Assembly: GCA_020444275.1 (NCBI GenBank) | Contig: JAHLLG010000001.1 | Coordinates: 1 to 64,000, forward strand | From: Bacteroidota bacterium | GTDB taxonomy: Bacteria > Bacteroidota > Bacteroidia > Bacteroidales > UBA12077 | Direction of reading: 5' to 3' | DNA: 64,000 nucleotides | Part shown: piece by piece, positions 37,766 through 47,662 of the stretch | Layout of the letters: the number at the start of each line of letters is the position of its first letter | Numbering within the stretch: the first letter of the stretch is position 1 | Notes under the pieces: generated by a model | What the model was told of the DNA's origin: nothing | Seen by the model: the letters and a program-made list of their open reading frames with translations, nothing else | Databases searched by the model: none | Made by a program: the position numbers and the translations under genes

Positions 37766-38503
37766 ATGCCATACCGAAGACTACCTAACACGGATAATTC
37801 AAGATTAAAAGCATTAAAAAGTGCATTGAATAAAGGTAAAAATCTAACTCCAATGGATTTGGCATTTAAACAAAGTTCATTTCAACGTGTGCGATCATTT
37901 TTGCCAAAATGGGAAAAGGCCATAACAGAGCATAAAAACACGTATGATATTCAAATTAAAAATAATAAGGAATATCAGAAAAAGTTGAAGAAAGCAAAAC
38001 TGTATATCTCTCATTTTATACAAGTAGTAAATATGGCTATTATAAGAGGAGAGTTACAAACTTCGGTTCGGAATTATTATGGTATGGAAGAGAATAGTAG
38101 TAAGTTGCCACCATTAAATACCGAAGCGGATGTAGTAGAGTGGGGTAAAAAATTAATAGAGGGCGAAAACAAACGGAAAATGAGTGGACATTCTCCGATT
38201 ACCAATCCGACTATTGCTGTTGTACGAGTTCATTATGATCATTTTACAGAAGCCTTTAAGTTTCAAAAGACACTACAAAAGAATCATGCACGTGCTTTAA
38301 ATGCTTTGGCTGAGTTACGAAATGAGGCTGATGATATCATCCTAAATGTATGGAATGAAGTGGAAGAAACCTATAACGATCTTCCCGAAGATTTAAAACG
38401 AGAGAAAGCACAGGAATACGGGTTGGTTTATGTTTACCGTAAAAATGAAATTGGAAGAATAAGCCTGTTTAAAGACAACGAATCCAGAATTTTTAATTTT
38501 TAA
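37766..38503 (+). CDS. Conserved hypothetical protein, helical
   Basis: 245 residues, soluble, strongly helical and Lys/Glu/Asn-rich, no signal peptide or metal motif. Recognisable landmarks are SFQRVRSFLPKWEKAI, KKLKKAKLYISHFIQVVNMA, and YGLVYVYRKNEIGRISLF. I do not recognise a functional family; similar uncharacterised proteins occur in Bacteroidales (from memory). It is a single gene with its own promoter and overlaps the 3' end of the convergent CPBP protease gene by 11 bases. Confidence 0.65.
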   Translation: MPYRRLPNTDNSRLKALKSALNKGKNLTPMDLAFKQSSFQRVRSFLPKWEKAITEHKNTYDIQIKNNKEYQKKLKKAKLYISHFIQVVNMAIIRGELQTSVRNYYGMEENSSKLPPLNTEADVVEWGKKLIEGENKRKMSGHSPITNPTIAVVRVHYDHFTEAFKFQKTLQKNHARALNALAELRNEADDIILNVWNEVEETYNDLPEDLKREKAQEYGLVYVYRKNEIGRISLFKDNESRIFNF

Positions 38504-39410
38504 CTGTTTTCCTGGTTTCTTTATAAAACAAAAACAGTAGTGGTGCTACTAATAAGACTCCAACAATGAGGTATATAAAAGTACCTTCTGAAGCACCAAA
38601 ATTTTCTATCTCTCCTGTCATTTGATCACCATAAAAATAATATGCTATAATAGCTACCGTATTATTTACAAAATGGCCTATAATGGGTATCCAAATAGAA
38701 CCACTCCAGTAAAACAAATAACCAAGAATGATTCCCAATAACATACGAGGTAAAAAGCCATAGAACTGAAGGTGCATGGCACTAAATAATATCGCTGCGA
38801 TGGCAATACCCCAGTGGATGTTTTTTGTCCATTCGGCAAAAATGCGTTGCAAAACTCCCCTGAATATAAGCTCTTCACCAACTGCAGGTAAAATTCCAAT
38901 CATGAAAATATTGAAAAGAAGGCTTCCAAAAGTATCCATCTTAAGAAATGCTTCTGTTAGCTCCAGTGCTCCGGTTTCTTTTTGTTGCATCCAACGTTCA
39001 AGACCACTTAGCCATTCCGGAAATTGCATACTCTGATTAAATACAGCTATGGAATTAATTAGTGGAATTGAAGCAAGAAAAATGAATAGGGTTAATCCAA
39101 TGAGGTGTTTTTTTACCGGATTAAATTCAAGATAAACCAACGTATTTGAATGAAAAATGTAGCCAATTATGAATGCCGGAATTATAAATAATCCGATCCC
39201 CTGAAGTGTTTGCAAAAATTTTAAAAATTTCATGTTATCCGGATCATTGTAATCACTCATGAGTTGTGTCAGGTCCGATAAATTGAGATGAAATACCGGG
39301 ATAGCAATCAGAAATCCAATGAGGAAGATTATCAGAAAAGTAACCAGGATAATGAATAACGAAAAGATTAGTTTTGAAAAAGGATGTGCATCAGCTAACG
39401 AATTTCTCAT
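38493..39410 (-). CDS. CPBP-family intramembrane metalloprotease
   Basis: 305 residues with about eight hydrophobic helices. The CPBP motifs are present: GEELIFRGVLQR (tandem Glu and Arg), MHLQFYGFLPRMLLG and the late IGHFVNNT. Such proteases (CAAX/bacteriocin-processing, DUF CPBP) cleave substrates in the membrane. The substrate is unknown. Its 3' end overlaps the convergent hypothetical gene by 11 bases. Confidence 0.9.
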   Translation of the reverse strand: MRNSLADAHPFSKLIFSLFIILVTFLIIFLIGFLIAIPVFHLNLSDLTQLMSDYNDPDNMKFLKFLQTLQGIGLFIIPAFIIGYIFHSNTLVYLEFNPVKKHLIGLTLFIFLASIPLINSIAVFNQSMQFPEWLSGLERWMQQKETGALELTEAFLKMDTFGSLLFNIFMIGILPAVGEELIFRGVLQRIFAEWTKNIHWGIAIAAILFSAMHLQFYGFLPRMLLGIILGYLFYWSGSIWIPIIGHFVNNTVAIIAYYFYGDQMTGEIENFGASEGTFIYLIVGVLLVAPLLFLFYKETRKTVKN

Positions 39411-39436
39411 TGTAATGTCAGTTTATATAATTTAGT

Positions 39437-39444
39437 TAAATTTG
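39437..39444 (+). promoter_or_regulatory. Promoter -7 element for dusB
   Basis: TAAATTTG matches TAnnTTTG exactly, 30 bases upstream of the TTG start of the tRNA-dihydrouridine synthase gene. Confidence 0.45.
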
Positions 39445-39473
39445 CGCCTAAATTTAATCAATAATTTGGCAAG

Positions 39474-40499
39474 TTGGTAAAGATTGGCAATATAGAGTTA
39501 GGAGAAAAGCCTTTATTTTTGGCACCCATGGAAGATGTTACGGATCCATCTTTCCGCTATTTATGCAAAAAGTATGGAGCTGATGTTGTGTACACCGAAT
39601 TTGTGGCATCCGAAGGATTGATTCGTGATTGCAAGAAAAGCCAAAAGAAACTGCAACTTTTCGATTTTGAAAGACCTGCAGCAATTCAGTTGTATGGCCA
39701 CCAAATTGAATCGATGGTTGATGCAGCAATAATGTCCGAAGAAGCTCATCCCGATTTCATTGATCTGAATTTTGGATGTCCTGTGCGAAAAATTGCTACA
39801 CGTGGTGCAGGAGCTGGAATGCTACAAAATATTCCGCTGATGTTAGAAATGACCAAAGCTATTGTTGATGCGGTAAAAACACCTGTAACTGTAAAAACGC
39901 GTTTAGGCTGGGATGATGATAGTAAGATCATTGTTGATTTGGCAGAGCAGTTGCAGGATACAGGAATACAAATGCTCGCCATTCATGGTCGTACCCGCCA
40001 ACAGATGTATAAAGGCGAAGCTGACTGGACGCTAATTGGAGAGGTAAAAAACAATCCACGAATGAAAATCCCCATTATCGGGAATGGCGATATTAAGGAT
40101 GGAGAAACAGCCAAACAAGCGTTTGATAAATATGGTGTCGACGGAATAATGATTGGTCGCGCTACAGTTGGTCGCCCATGGATTTTTAAAGAGATAAAAG
40201 ATTATCTTGAAAAAGGCGAAGTGATGAAACCTTTAACGATTAAAGAAAAAGTAGAATTAGCAAAACTACATCTTGAAAAATCTATTGAATGGAAAGGAGA
40301 ACCTCGAGGAATTTATGAAATTCGTCGTCATCTTTCCAATTATTTTAAAGGGTTACCTAACTTCAAAGAAACCCGAATGAAATTAGTCACCCTGTTGGAT
40401 GTACCTGAATTAATCAAAACTTTGGATGGAATATCTAAAGAGTACGGACATATGGATGAGAGCCAGCAAACAGATGATTACTCCTTTTTTCAATATTAA
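39474..40499 (+). CDS. dusB: tRNA-dihydrouridine synthase (DusB-like)
   Basis: 341 residues, FMN-dependent TIM barrel that reduces uridine in tRNA. The FLAPMEDVTDPSFRYLCKKYG opening, catalytic Cys region LNFGCPVRKIATRGAG, IHGRTRQQMYKG and GIMIGRATVGRPWIFKEI are all diagnostic. The start is TTG at 39474: there is no nearby ATG, and the first in-frame ATG (in LAPMED) would remove the conserved KIGNIELGEKP leader. It has its own -7 element. Confidence 0.95.
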   Translation: MVKIGNIELGEKPLFLAPMEDVTDPSFRYLCKKYGADVVYTEFVASEGLIRDCKKSQKKLQLFDFERPAAIQLYGHQIESMVDAAIMSEEAHPDFIDLNFGCPVRKIATRGAGAGMLQNIPLMLEMTKAIVDAVKTPVTVKTRLGWDDDSKIIVDLAEQLQDTGIQMLAIHGRTRQQMYKGEADWTLIGEVKNNPRMKIPIIGNGDIKDGETAKQAFDKYGVDGIMIGRATVGRPWIFKEIKDYLEKGEVMKPLTIKEKVELAKLHLEKSIEWKGEPRGIYEIRRHLSNYFKGLPNFKETRMKLVTLLDVPELIKTLDGISKEYGHMDESQQTDDYSFFQY

Positions 40500-40553
40500 G
40501 GATAAACTTTTCTTTTAATATCTTGTTGTTTTCCTGTTAATCAATTTTTGAAA

Positions 40554-41042
40554 ATGATGAGACGGATTATTTGGTTATTAAGTTTGATATCTATTGGTTT
40601 GATTGCATATTCGCAAGACCACGATCACCAAGAAGAACATCACCACCATCCTGAAGTAGAAATTGGAGTTTCAAATGGTATCGTGTACAACTTTACCGAA
40701 AAAGAGGCTGCATACGGAATTCATGTGCATGTTGTGAAGACCGTAAATAAGTCGGATAAATTTGGTTTGGGATTTGGGTACGAAGCTATTTTCGATGACC
40801 ACAGACACAATGCTGTAAGCTTTATAATATTGTACAGACCGATAAACCAATTTTCCTTAAATTTTTCTCCCGGAATTTCCTGGTTATCCACAGAAAAGGA
40901 TTCAGCAAAACCATCATTGCATCTTGAAGCATTGTATGAATGGAAGCTTGGGATCTTTCATGTCGGACCTTTAGTTGGCGTTGCATCTAACTTTGAAGAT
41001 TTTCACGGTTCAGTAGGATTACACTTAGCGATAGGCTTTTAA
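40554..41042 (+). CDS. Secreted His-rich small beta-barrel-like protein
   Basis: About 162 residues. A signal peptide (IIWLLSLISIGLIAYSQ) is followed by a His/Asp/Glu cluster (DHDHQEEHHHHPEVE) and repeating amphipathic strands with Gly/aromatic ends (FGLGFGYEAIF, FSLNFSPGISWL, HVGPLVGVAS, VGLHLAIGF), typical of an outer-membrane beta barrel. The His cluster suggests divalent metal binding (inference). ATG at 40554 is chosen over the TTG at 40548. No metal-transport genes are adjacent. Confidence 0.65.
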   Translation: MMRRIIWLLSLISIGLIAYSQDHDHQEEHHHHPEVEIGVSNGIVYNFTEKEAAYGIHVHVVKTVNKSDKFGLGFGYEAIFDDHRHNAVSFIILYRPINQFSLNFSPGISWLSTEKDSAKPSLHLEALYEWKLGIFHVGPLVGVASNFEDFHGSVGLHLAIGF

Positions 41043-41091
41043 TAATATTTAACTAACTGGTAAAAAGTGAGTTGTTCAAAAAGCCATGGTG

Positions 41092-41150
41092 TTACTTTGT
41101 GCAGTACTTGGTGGACTTTGTGGTAAAATATAGACAACTGAACCACAAAG
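41092..41150. repeat. CACAAAG-type dispersed repeat, copy 1
   Basis: ACTTTGTGCAGTACTTGGTG followed by ACTTTGTGGTAAAA, with an inverted AACCACAAAG at 41141-41150. It matches 43283-43318 with only a few differences and lies upstream of the mutA promoter. Confidence 0.6.
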
Positions 41151-41288
41151 AATAAAACATAATAATACTCTCTTCTCGGACAGTTTTTTTTGATTGGATG
41201 GATTTAAAGATAATAGAGCAATTTCTACAGTATATTCTATAGCATACTATTTTATGTTAAAAGTCATGATTTTTAAGTTGAAATGGCC

Positions 41289-41296
41289 TAATTTTG
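41289..41296 (+). promoter_or_regulatory. Promoter -7 element for mutA
   Basis: TAATTTTG matches TAnnTTTG exactly, 36 bases before the mutA start; no clear -33 element. Confidence 0.5.
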
Positions 41297-41324
41297 TGCA
41301 AAATTTCAAATTTTAAAATTTGTT

Positions 41325-43196
41325 ATGGCAGACAAAACAAAACAAAAACTGTTCGAAGAATTTCCTCCTGTTTCATCGCAGGAATGGAAAGATAAGATCA
41401 TTGCGGATCTTAAAGGTGCAGATTTCGAGAAAAAGCTGGTATGGAGAACTATTGAAGGATTCAATGTTCAGCCATATTACCGTGCTGAAGATCTTGAAAA
41501 CCTGAAACACCTAAAATACGTTCCGGGAGAATTCCCTTACGTTCGTGGAAACAAAACACAATCTAACACTTGGTTTATTCGCCAAAACATTGATGCTAAA
41601 GATGCTGAGGCAGCTAATAAGAAAGCATTGGATGTTTTAATGAAAGGTGTTGATTCGTTAGGTTTCGATGTAACTTGTAAAGAAGAATTCTCGACAAAGG
41701 ATTTCGAAACTTTATTAAAAGATATTAGCATTGCCGACATCGAGCTAAATATAGTTGGTGCCGCGGCTGCTCATCCTTTTATGGATTTCTTAAAAGCGAA
41801 GATTGAAGCTGAAAATATTGATAAAGATGAGTTAAAAGGTTCTGTTGGATTTGATCCAATGGCTCACTTAACGCTGAACGGTAATTTCTGCAAAGCTCAA
41901 TCAGAAGTTTTTGAAACTGCAAAAGAATTAATCGAGAAGGTAAAAGATCTTCCAAAGTTCAGAACTATTGGAGTGAATGGTGAAATGTTCTGTAATGCCG
42001 GAGCAACAATTGTTCAGGAATTAGCTTTTGCTTTAGCAATGGGTAATCAATACTTAAATCTTTTAACAGAAAAAGGCTTGGATATTGATACTGTTGCAGA
42101 AAATATTAAATTCAACTTTGGTGTAAGCTCAAATTACTTTATGGAGATTGCTAAGTTCAGAGCAGCACGTATGCTTTGGGCAAAAATCGTTGAAGCTTAT
42201 GAGCCAAAGAATTTAGAAGTGGCAAAAATGAATATTCATGCTGCAACATCTAAATTTAACCAAACCATATACGATCCATATGTAAACATGTTGCGAGGAA
42301 CAACTGAGTCGATGTCTGCTACGATTGCAGGAGTTGATTCTCTCTCTGTTACTCCATATAATGTAGCATTTGAAAATACAAACGATTTTGCTGATCGTAT
42401 TGCTCGTAATACGCAAATTATATTAAAAGAAGAATCTTACTTTGACAAAATAACTGATCCAGCTGGTGGATCTTATTATATTGAAAACTTAACACACGCA
42501 ATAGCAGAGCATGCATGGAAATTATTCCAGGAAATTGAAGCTAAAGGTGGTTATGTAGAAGCTTTCAAAGTTGGATTTATTCAGGAGCAAGTAACAGAAT
42601 CTGCTAATAAGAGATTGCTGAACATTGCTACACGTCGGGAAGTTCTGTTGGGTACAAACCAGTACCCTAACTCAGAAGAGAGAATGGAAGCAAAATACGA
42701 CGAAGAAACGATTATTACAAAATCAACGAAACGTGATGATGCAATTGCAGAACCCATAAGACCTTTCCGTGGTGCAGAACAAATGGAATTGTTGAGAGTA
42801 AAAACTGACAAAGCAAAGAAAACACCTAAAGTTTTTATGTTAACTATAGGTGATCTAAATATGCGTAAGGCAAGAGCAGGATTTGCTACTGGTTTCTTTG
42901 CATGTGCAGGTTTCGAAGTGATTGATAATTTAGGTTTCGATTCTGTTCAAGAAGGTGTAAAAGCAGCAATAGATCAAAAGGCTGATATCGTTGTTGTTTG
43001 CAGTTCTGATGATGAATATATGGAAGTTGCTCCTGCTACTTTAGAACAATTAGGAGATAAAGCAATAACTGTTGTTGCAGGTTATCCAAAGAGTGTTGAT
43101 GAATTGAAAGCAAAAGGATTGAAGCATTTTATTCATGTGAAATCGAACTTAATTGAAACATTACAAGGCTTCCAAGAGGAACTTGGGATTAAATAA
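41325..43196 (+). CDS. mutA: Methylmalonyl-CoA mutase small subunit
   Basis: 623 residues, homologous to the large subunit but shorter. It has the mutase TIM-barrel region ([39 protein letters not shown]) and a C-terminal cobalamin-binding-like domain in which the usual DxHxxG is lost (TIGDLNMRKARAG), as expected for the non-catalytic subunit. With MutB it interconverts succinyl-CoA and (R)-methylmalonyl-CoA. It is followed by mutB after a 132-base gap that contains a dispersed repeat. The epimerase and the MeaB chaperone are not in the window. Confidence 0.95.
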   Translation: MADKTKQKLFEEFPPVSSQEWKDKIIADLKGADFEKKLVWRTIEGFNVQPYYRAEDLENLKHLKYVPGEFPYVRGNKTQSNTWFIRQNIDAKDAEAANKKALDVLMKGVDSLGFDVTCKEEFSTKDFETLLKDISIADIELNIVGAAAAHPFMDFLKAKIEAENIDKDELKGSVGFDPMAHLTLNGNFCKAQSEVFETAKELIEKVKDLPKFRTIGVNGEMFCNAGATIVQELAFALAMGNQYLNLLTEKGLDIDTVAENIKFNFGVSSNYFMEIAKFRAARMLWAKIVEAYEPKNLEVAKMNIHAATSKFNQTIYDPYVNMLRGTTESMSATIAGVDSLSVTPYNVAFENTNDFADRIARNTQIILKEESYFDKITDPAGGSYYIENLTHAIAEHAWKLFQEIEAKGGYVEAFKVGFIQEQVTESANKRLLNIATRREVLLGTNQYPNSEERMEAKYDEETIITKSTKRDDAIAEPIRPFRGAEQMELLRVKTDKAKKTPKVFMLTIGDLNMRKARAGFATGFFACAGFEVIDNLGFDSVQEGVKAAIDQKADIVVVCSSDDEYMEVAPATLEQLGDKAITVVAGYPKSVDELKAKGLKHFIHVKSNLIETLQGFQEELGIK

Positions 43197-43224
43197 TAAA
43201 TATTGTATTAAATTAAAAAGTAAA

Positions 43225-43318
43225 ATTTAACCACAATGAACACAAAGGATAACACGATGGACACAATGAAAAGATCTCTGTGATCTTTGTGCCTACTTGG
43301 TGACCTTTGTGGTTAAAA
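43225..43318. repeat. CACAAAG-type palindromic repeat, copy 2
   Basis: A 94-bp imperfect palindrome in the mutA-mutB gap. TTTAACCACAATGAACACAAAGG (its left arm, 43226 on) mirrors CCTTTGTGGTTAAA at the right, and its right half repeats copy 1 (41092-41128). It may form a hairpin between the two co-directional genes. Confidence 0.65.
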
Positions 43319-43328
43319 ACAAAGAAAT

Positions 43329-45479
43329 ATGAAACCAAATTTTAACAATATAAATTTAGATCTTCCCAAGTCGAATTATGATTCTGCAAAAGACTGGGAA
43401 AAAGAAAATAACATTGAAGAAAACTGGAAAACTCCGGAACTGATCAATGTAAAAAATGCATATACTAAGGAGGATTTAGAAAACATGGAGCATTTGAATT
43501 ATGCTGCAGGATTAGCTCCTTTCTTACGCGGACCTTATTCGGCTATGTATGCAATGCGACCATGGACTATTCGTCAGTATGCAGGTTTTTCTACTGCTGA
43601 AGAATCCAATGCATTTTACAGAAGAAACTTAGCTGCTGGTCAGAAAGGTTTATCTATTGCATTCGACCTGGCTACTCACCGAGGTTACGATTCAGATCAC
43701 GAACGCGTAGTTGGTGATGTAGGTAAAGCCGGTGTGGCGGTAGATTCAATCTTAGATATGAAAATCTTGTTCGATCAGATTCCTTTGGATAAAATGTCTG
43801 TATCGATGACCATGAACGGTGCTGTACTTCCTGTAATGGCATTTTACATTGTTGCAGGATTAGAACAAGGAGTTCCATTAGAAAAATTAAGTGGTACTAT
43901 TCAGAATGATATCCTGAAAGAATTCATGGTGCGTAATACGTATATTTACCCACCAGAATTTTCGATGAAGATTATCGCTGATATTTTTGAGTACACTTCT
44001 AAAAATATGCCTAAGTTTAACTCAATTAGTATTTCTGGTTATCATATGCAAGAAGCCGGAGCAACTGCTGATATCGAGTTGGCGTATACTTTGGCCGATG
44101 GATTAGAATATTTACGTACAGGTGTGAATGCAGGTATGGATATCGATAGTTTTGCACCCCGGTTATCATTCTTCTGGGCTATCGGAATGAATCACTTTAT
44201 GGAAATTGCTAAAATGCGTGCTGCACGTATGCTTTGGGCCAAATTGGTTAAGCAGTTTAATCCTAAGAATCCAAAATCAATGGCCTTACGTACGCACTCA
44301 CAAACATCTGGCTGGAGTTTAACGGAACAAGATCCATTTAACAATGTTGCTCGTACTTGTATCGAAGCGATGGGTGCTGCATTAGGTCATACGCAGTCGT
44401 TACACACAAATGCATTGGATGAAGCCATTGCATTACCAACAGATTTCTCGGCTCGTATTGCGCGTAATACTCAGATTTACATTCAGGAAGAAACGCAGAT
44501 TTGCAAAGCAGTTGATCCATGGGCTGGTTCTTATTATGTTGAGAAACTAACACAGGAAATTGCCGATAAAGCCTGGGCACATATCCAGGAAATTGAGGAA
44601 TTGGGTGGAATGGCCAAAGCAATAGAAACAGGTATTCCAAAAATGCGTATCGAAGAAGCTGCTGCTCGTAAGCAGGCCAGAATTGATACAGGGAAAGATA
44701 TAATTGTTGGTGTTAACAAGTATAGAAGAGATAAAGAAGATCCAATTGATATTTTGGATGTAGATAATACTGCTGTTCGCGAAGCTCAGTTGAAGCGTTT
44801 AGCAAAATTAAGAGCAGAACGTAACGAAGAAGAATGTCAGGCGGCATTGAAAAAATTAGAAGAATGTGCTGCTACAGGCAAAGGTAATTTACTGGAGTTG
44901 GCTGTTGATGCTGCTAAGAAACGTGCTTCGTTAGGTGAAATTTCTGATGCTTGCGAAAAAACTGCAGGACGTTATAAAGCTGTAATAAGATCAATATCAG
45001 GAGTGTATATGTCAGAATCAAAAGATGATGCAAACTATCAAAAAGCGAAAGAATTAGTAGAGAAATTTGCAGAAAAAGAAGGTCGTCAGCCACGTATTAT
45101 GATCGCTAAAATGGGTCAGGACGGACACGACCGTGGAGCAAAAGTTGTTTCAACAGGTTATGCTGATTTAGGTTTCGATGTAGATATCGGACCACTATTC
45201 CAAACTCCTGCTGAAGCTGCAAAGCAAGCAGTAGAAAATGATGTTCATATCATGGGAGTTTCTTCATTAGCTGCCGGACACAAAACATTGGTTCCACAAG
45301 TTATGGAAGAATTGAAAAAACTGGGTCGTGAAGATATTATGATTATTGTGGGAGGTGTTATACCGGCGCAAGATTATAAATTCTTATACGATGCAGGTGT
45401 TGCAGGCGTATTTGGTCCTGGAACTCAAATTCCTGTTGCAGCAATAAAGATGCTGGAAATTATGCTTGACGAAGAATAA
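43329..45479 (+). CDS. mutB: Methylmalonyl-CoA mutase large subunit
   Basis: 716 residues, full catalytic subunit. Substrate-binding and radical-handling blocks include [53 protein letters not shown], and GYHMQEAGA. The C-terminal B12 domain has the base-off motif [14 protein letters not shown] (His ligand) and [19 protein letters not shown]. It forms the active site of the mutase in the succinate-propionate route; the fumarate reductase at 32192-35636 produces the succinate. A terminator follows. Confidence 0.98.
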   Translation: MKPNFNNINLDLPKSNYDSAKDWEKENNIEENWKTPELINVKNAYTKEDLENMEHLNYAAGLAPFLRGPYSAMYAMRPWTIRQYAGFSTAEESNAFYRRNLAAGQKGLSIAFDLATHRGYDSDHERVVGDVGKAGVAVDSILDMKILFDQIPLDKMSVSMTMNGAVLPVMAFYIVAGLEQGVPLEKLSGTIQNDILKEFMVRNTYIYPPEFSMKIIADIFEYTSKNMPKFNSISISGYHMQEAGATADIELAYTLADGLEYLRTGVNAGMDIDSFAPRLSFFWAIGMNHFMEIAKMRAARMLWAKLVKQFNPKNPKSMALRTHSQTSGWSLTEQDPFNNVARTCIEAMGAALGHTQSLHTNALDEAIALPTDFSARIARNTQIYIQEETQICKAVDPWAGSYYVEKLTQEIADKAWAHIQEIEELGGMAKAIETGIPKMRIEEAAARKQARIDTGKDIIVGVNKYRRDKEDPIDILDVDNTAVREAQLKRLAKLRAERNEEECQAALKKLEECAATGKGNLLELAVDAAKKRASLGEISDACEKTAGRYKAVIRSISGVYMSESKDDANYQKAKELVEKFAEKEGRQPRIMIAKMGQDGHDRGAKVVSTGYADLGFDVDIGPLFQTPAEAAKQAVENDVHIMGVSSLAAGHKTLVPQVMEELKKLGREDIMIIVGGVIPAQDYKFLYDAGVAGVFGPGTQIPVAAIKMLEIMLDEE

Positions 45480-45504
45480 ATTTAAACAACGAATAAACCA
45501 TAAT

Positions 45505-45536
45505 AAGGCTCGATTTTGTATCGAGCCTTTTTTTTA
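45505..45536. terminator. Bidirectional terminator after mutB
   Basis: AAGGCTCGAT (45505-45514) pairs with ATCGAGCCTT (45520-45529), followed by a T-run, between two convergent genes. Confidence 0.85.
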
Positions 45537-47519
45537 TAACACGGATTTATTTGTCTTTTTCTGTTTGTTATTCTGCATAACACTACTATAATAGTACAAA
45601 AGAAGAGCATTTCTGGCTTTTTCTTTTCTTTTAACATCTTCTTTATTTATTGCTTCACCATAGAGCAATTGCTCTTCGTTAATACTATAAAACGTGTTCG
45701 AAGGTTTGTTCTGATCAAAAAGGTTTTGTCCTAAATCAGGATAATTCTCATCATTTAATATATAAGGAAAAACAGATGTCATGATATCGTAATGCGAACC
45801 CAGGCGTGATGTATCGATGTATAATTTTTCTTTTAAGTCATCAGGCATATAAATATATAATGGAACAGAATATTTTAGTTTTTGCAAATCAGGTGTATTA
45901 TACAAAATCGTACTTCTAATGTTATGATCTCCTGTAATTATGATCACCGTATTTTCAGCCAGAGAGGAGTTTTTAAGTTTATCCATAAATTTCCCCAGGG
46001 CATCATTACTATATTGAAAAGAAGTTAGAACTTCAATTAGTCTTTTCTGTGATACGCCAAATATAGGATTCTCAGCTAGTTTAGGATCAATTGGATAAGG
46101 TTTGTAATTTTTCGGTAATTCATAAGGAGTATGGTTGGTTGATGATAAAGTAGCTATAAACTGAGGTTCCTTATTTTCAACCAATACCTTGAAGATATAA
46201 TCAAAAACATTATGATCGAATACTCCCCAGGTATTATTACATTCTGCCTCCGGGAAATTTTTTAAGATATAGTTTTTACCGTAAACGTTATCAAAATACT
46301 GTCTTTTTAATACTTCGTCCAGATGTCTCCATCCAAGCTCAATTCCTGTAATGAAATTTGTTTTGTATCCGGCATCTTTAAATGGTTTGGCAATAGAAAT
46401 ATCATATGAGTTGAATCTGTATTTTGTCTCAAACATCCTGTGAAATGGTACATTCATCAGTATATTTTCAAGAGTTATAATAGTTCCATTACCTGATGAT
46501 TGAAAATTTCTAAATACAATATCCGATTGAAAATGACTTTCAAAAGAACCCAGCAGATTATTGTTCTTACTATGGAAATTGATAAAATGATTGCTCATAC
46601 TTTCCATGATAAACAATACAACATTATAATTCTTGTCTTGATGGTTACTAGCCCTTGTAAAAATCAAATCATGAATATTATTTGATTGAATCGAATCAAC
46701 CGGAATATCTTTAAGATCAGCAAAAGCTTCTTTTATCGATTTGTAACCATACTCTTCCAGGATTCTATCAGGAGATTTCAGTTTATATTCTTTCTTTGCT
46801 TCAAAATAGGCTTCTTTTAATAAAAATAAACCATTAGGTACACAAGCATTAATAAATTCATTGTCAGAAACATTTATATCTTCATTTTGCAAAGGGAAGG
46901 TACCTAACGATCCTCTCATTAATAGAAAATAAAAACCTAATGCAATAATAGCAATTGTTAACTTATATGCTGTTTTTATTTTGGCAATTTTAAGTGTGGT
47001 TTTGGTATATATGCGGTAAACCAAATATCTGACAATAAAATAAACAAGAATTGTTATGATGCTAATTTTAATTACAGGATGTTCAAGCCATATACTCCTT
47101 AGTAACAACTTGGGTTCTTCATCTAAGAAATCAAAAGCAACCGGATTAAAATGTAATTTGAAAAAGGAATAAAACTGTTGGTCTGCAATAAGTAATAGTA
47201 AGGATATAACTAATAAAACAGGGATTAGTTTTACAGAAAGATCCTGAAAAACCTGTTTTGTTTTTTCGGAACTAAAAAATAAACTTACCAGGTTTATTAG
47301 CATTACGACAGATAGAATATAAGTCAGGGCTTGTAAATCAAACCTAAAGCTATTGAATAACATTTTAGGAATAGCATCTGAATAGATAACAAAGGTTGAA
47401 AAGTTCCCAAATCTGCATACAAATATTATTTTAATAATTGTATAAATGAGCAATCCTAATAAAATAACTTTGTACAATTTTTTATTGAGAAGCAAAAAAT
47501 GATCTAATCTTTTTACCAT
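45534..47519 (-). CDS. LTA-synthase-like sulfatase/phosphotransferase
   Basis: 661 residues. Five N-terminal transmembrane helices (about 15-215) are followed by a large extracytoplasmic alkaline phosphatase-superfamily domain (about 285-590). Metal and nucleophile motifs: VVLFIMESMSNHF, SGNGTIITLENI (Thr nucleophile), TLSSTNHTPYELP and IITGDHNIRS. In Gram-positive bacteria this family makes lipoteichoic acid; in Bacteroidota homologues usually modify lipid A, lipids or glycans with phosphorylated head groups. The substrate is not shown by the context. Confidence 0.9.
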   Translation of the reverse strand: MVKRLDHFLLLNKKLYKVILLGLLIYTIIKIIFVCRFGNFSTFVIYSDAIPKMLFNSFRFDLQALTYILSVVMLINLVSLFFSSEKTKQVFQDLSVKLIPVLLVISLLLLIADQQFYSFFKLHFNPVAFDFLDEEPKLLLRSIWLEHPVIKISIITILVYFIVRYLVYRIYTKTTLKIAKIKTAYKLTIAIIALGFYFLLMRGSLGTFPLQNEDINVSDNEFINACVPNGLFLLKEAYFEAKKEYKLKSPDRILEEYGYKSIKEAFADLKDIPVDSIQSNNIHDLIFTRASNHQDKNYNVVLFIMESMSNHFINFHSKNNNLLGSFESHFQSDIVFRNFQSSGNGTIITLENILMNVPFHRMFETKYRFNSYDISIAKPFKDAGYKTNFITGIELGWRHLDEVLKRQYFDNVYGKNYILKNFPEAECNNTWGVFDHNVFDYIFKVLVENKEPQFIATLSSTNHTPYELPKNYKPYPIDPKLAENPIFGVSQKRLIEVLTSFQYSNDALGKFMDKLKNSSLAENTVIIITGDHNIRSTILYNTPDLQKLKYSVPLYIYMPDDLKEKLYIDTSRLGSHYDIMTSVFPYILNDENYPDLGQNLFDQNKPSNTFYSINEEQLLYGEAINKEDVKRKEKARNALLLYYYSSVMQNNKQKKTNKSVL

Positions 47520-47662
47520 AGCTGATAAAACTTAATATACCTGAATTTTAAAATTAGTATTAAAAATAGACAAATAATACAAAAGAATTATAAAAATATA
47601 ATTCGATTCAATTTTAAATGAATGTGCTTTTTCGTATTTTTAAAAGTGTAAAATCTGATTCT

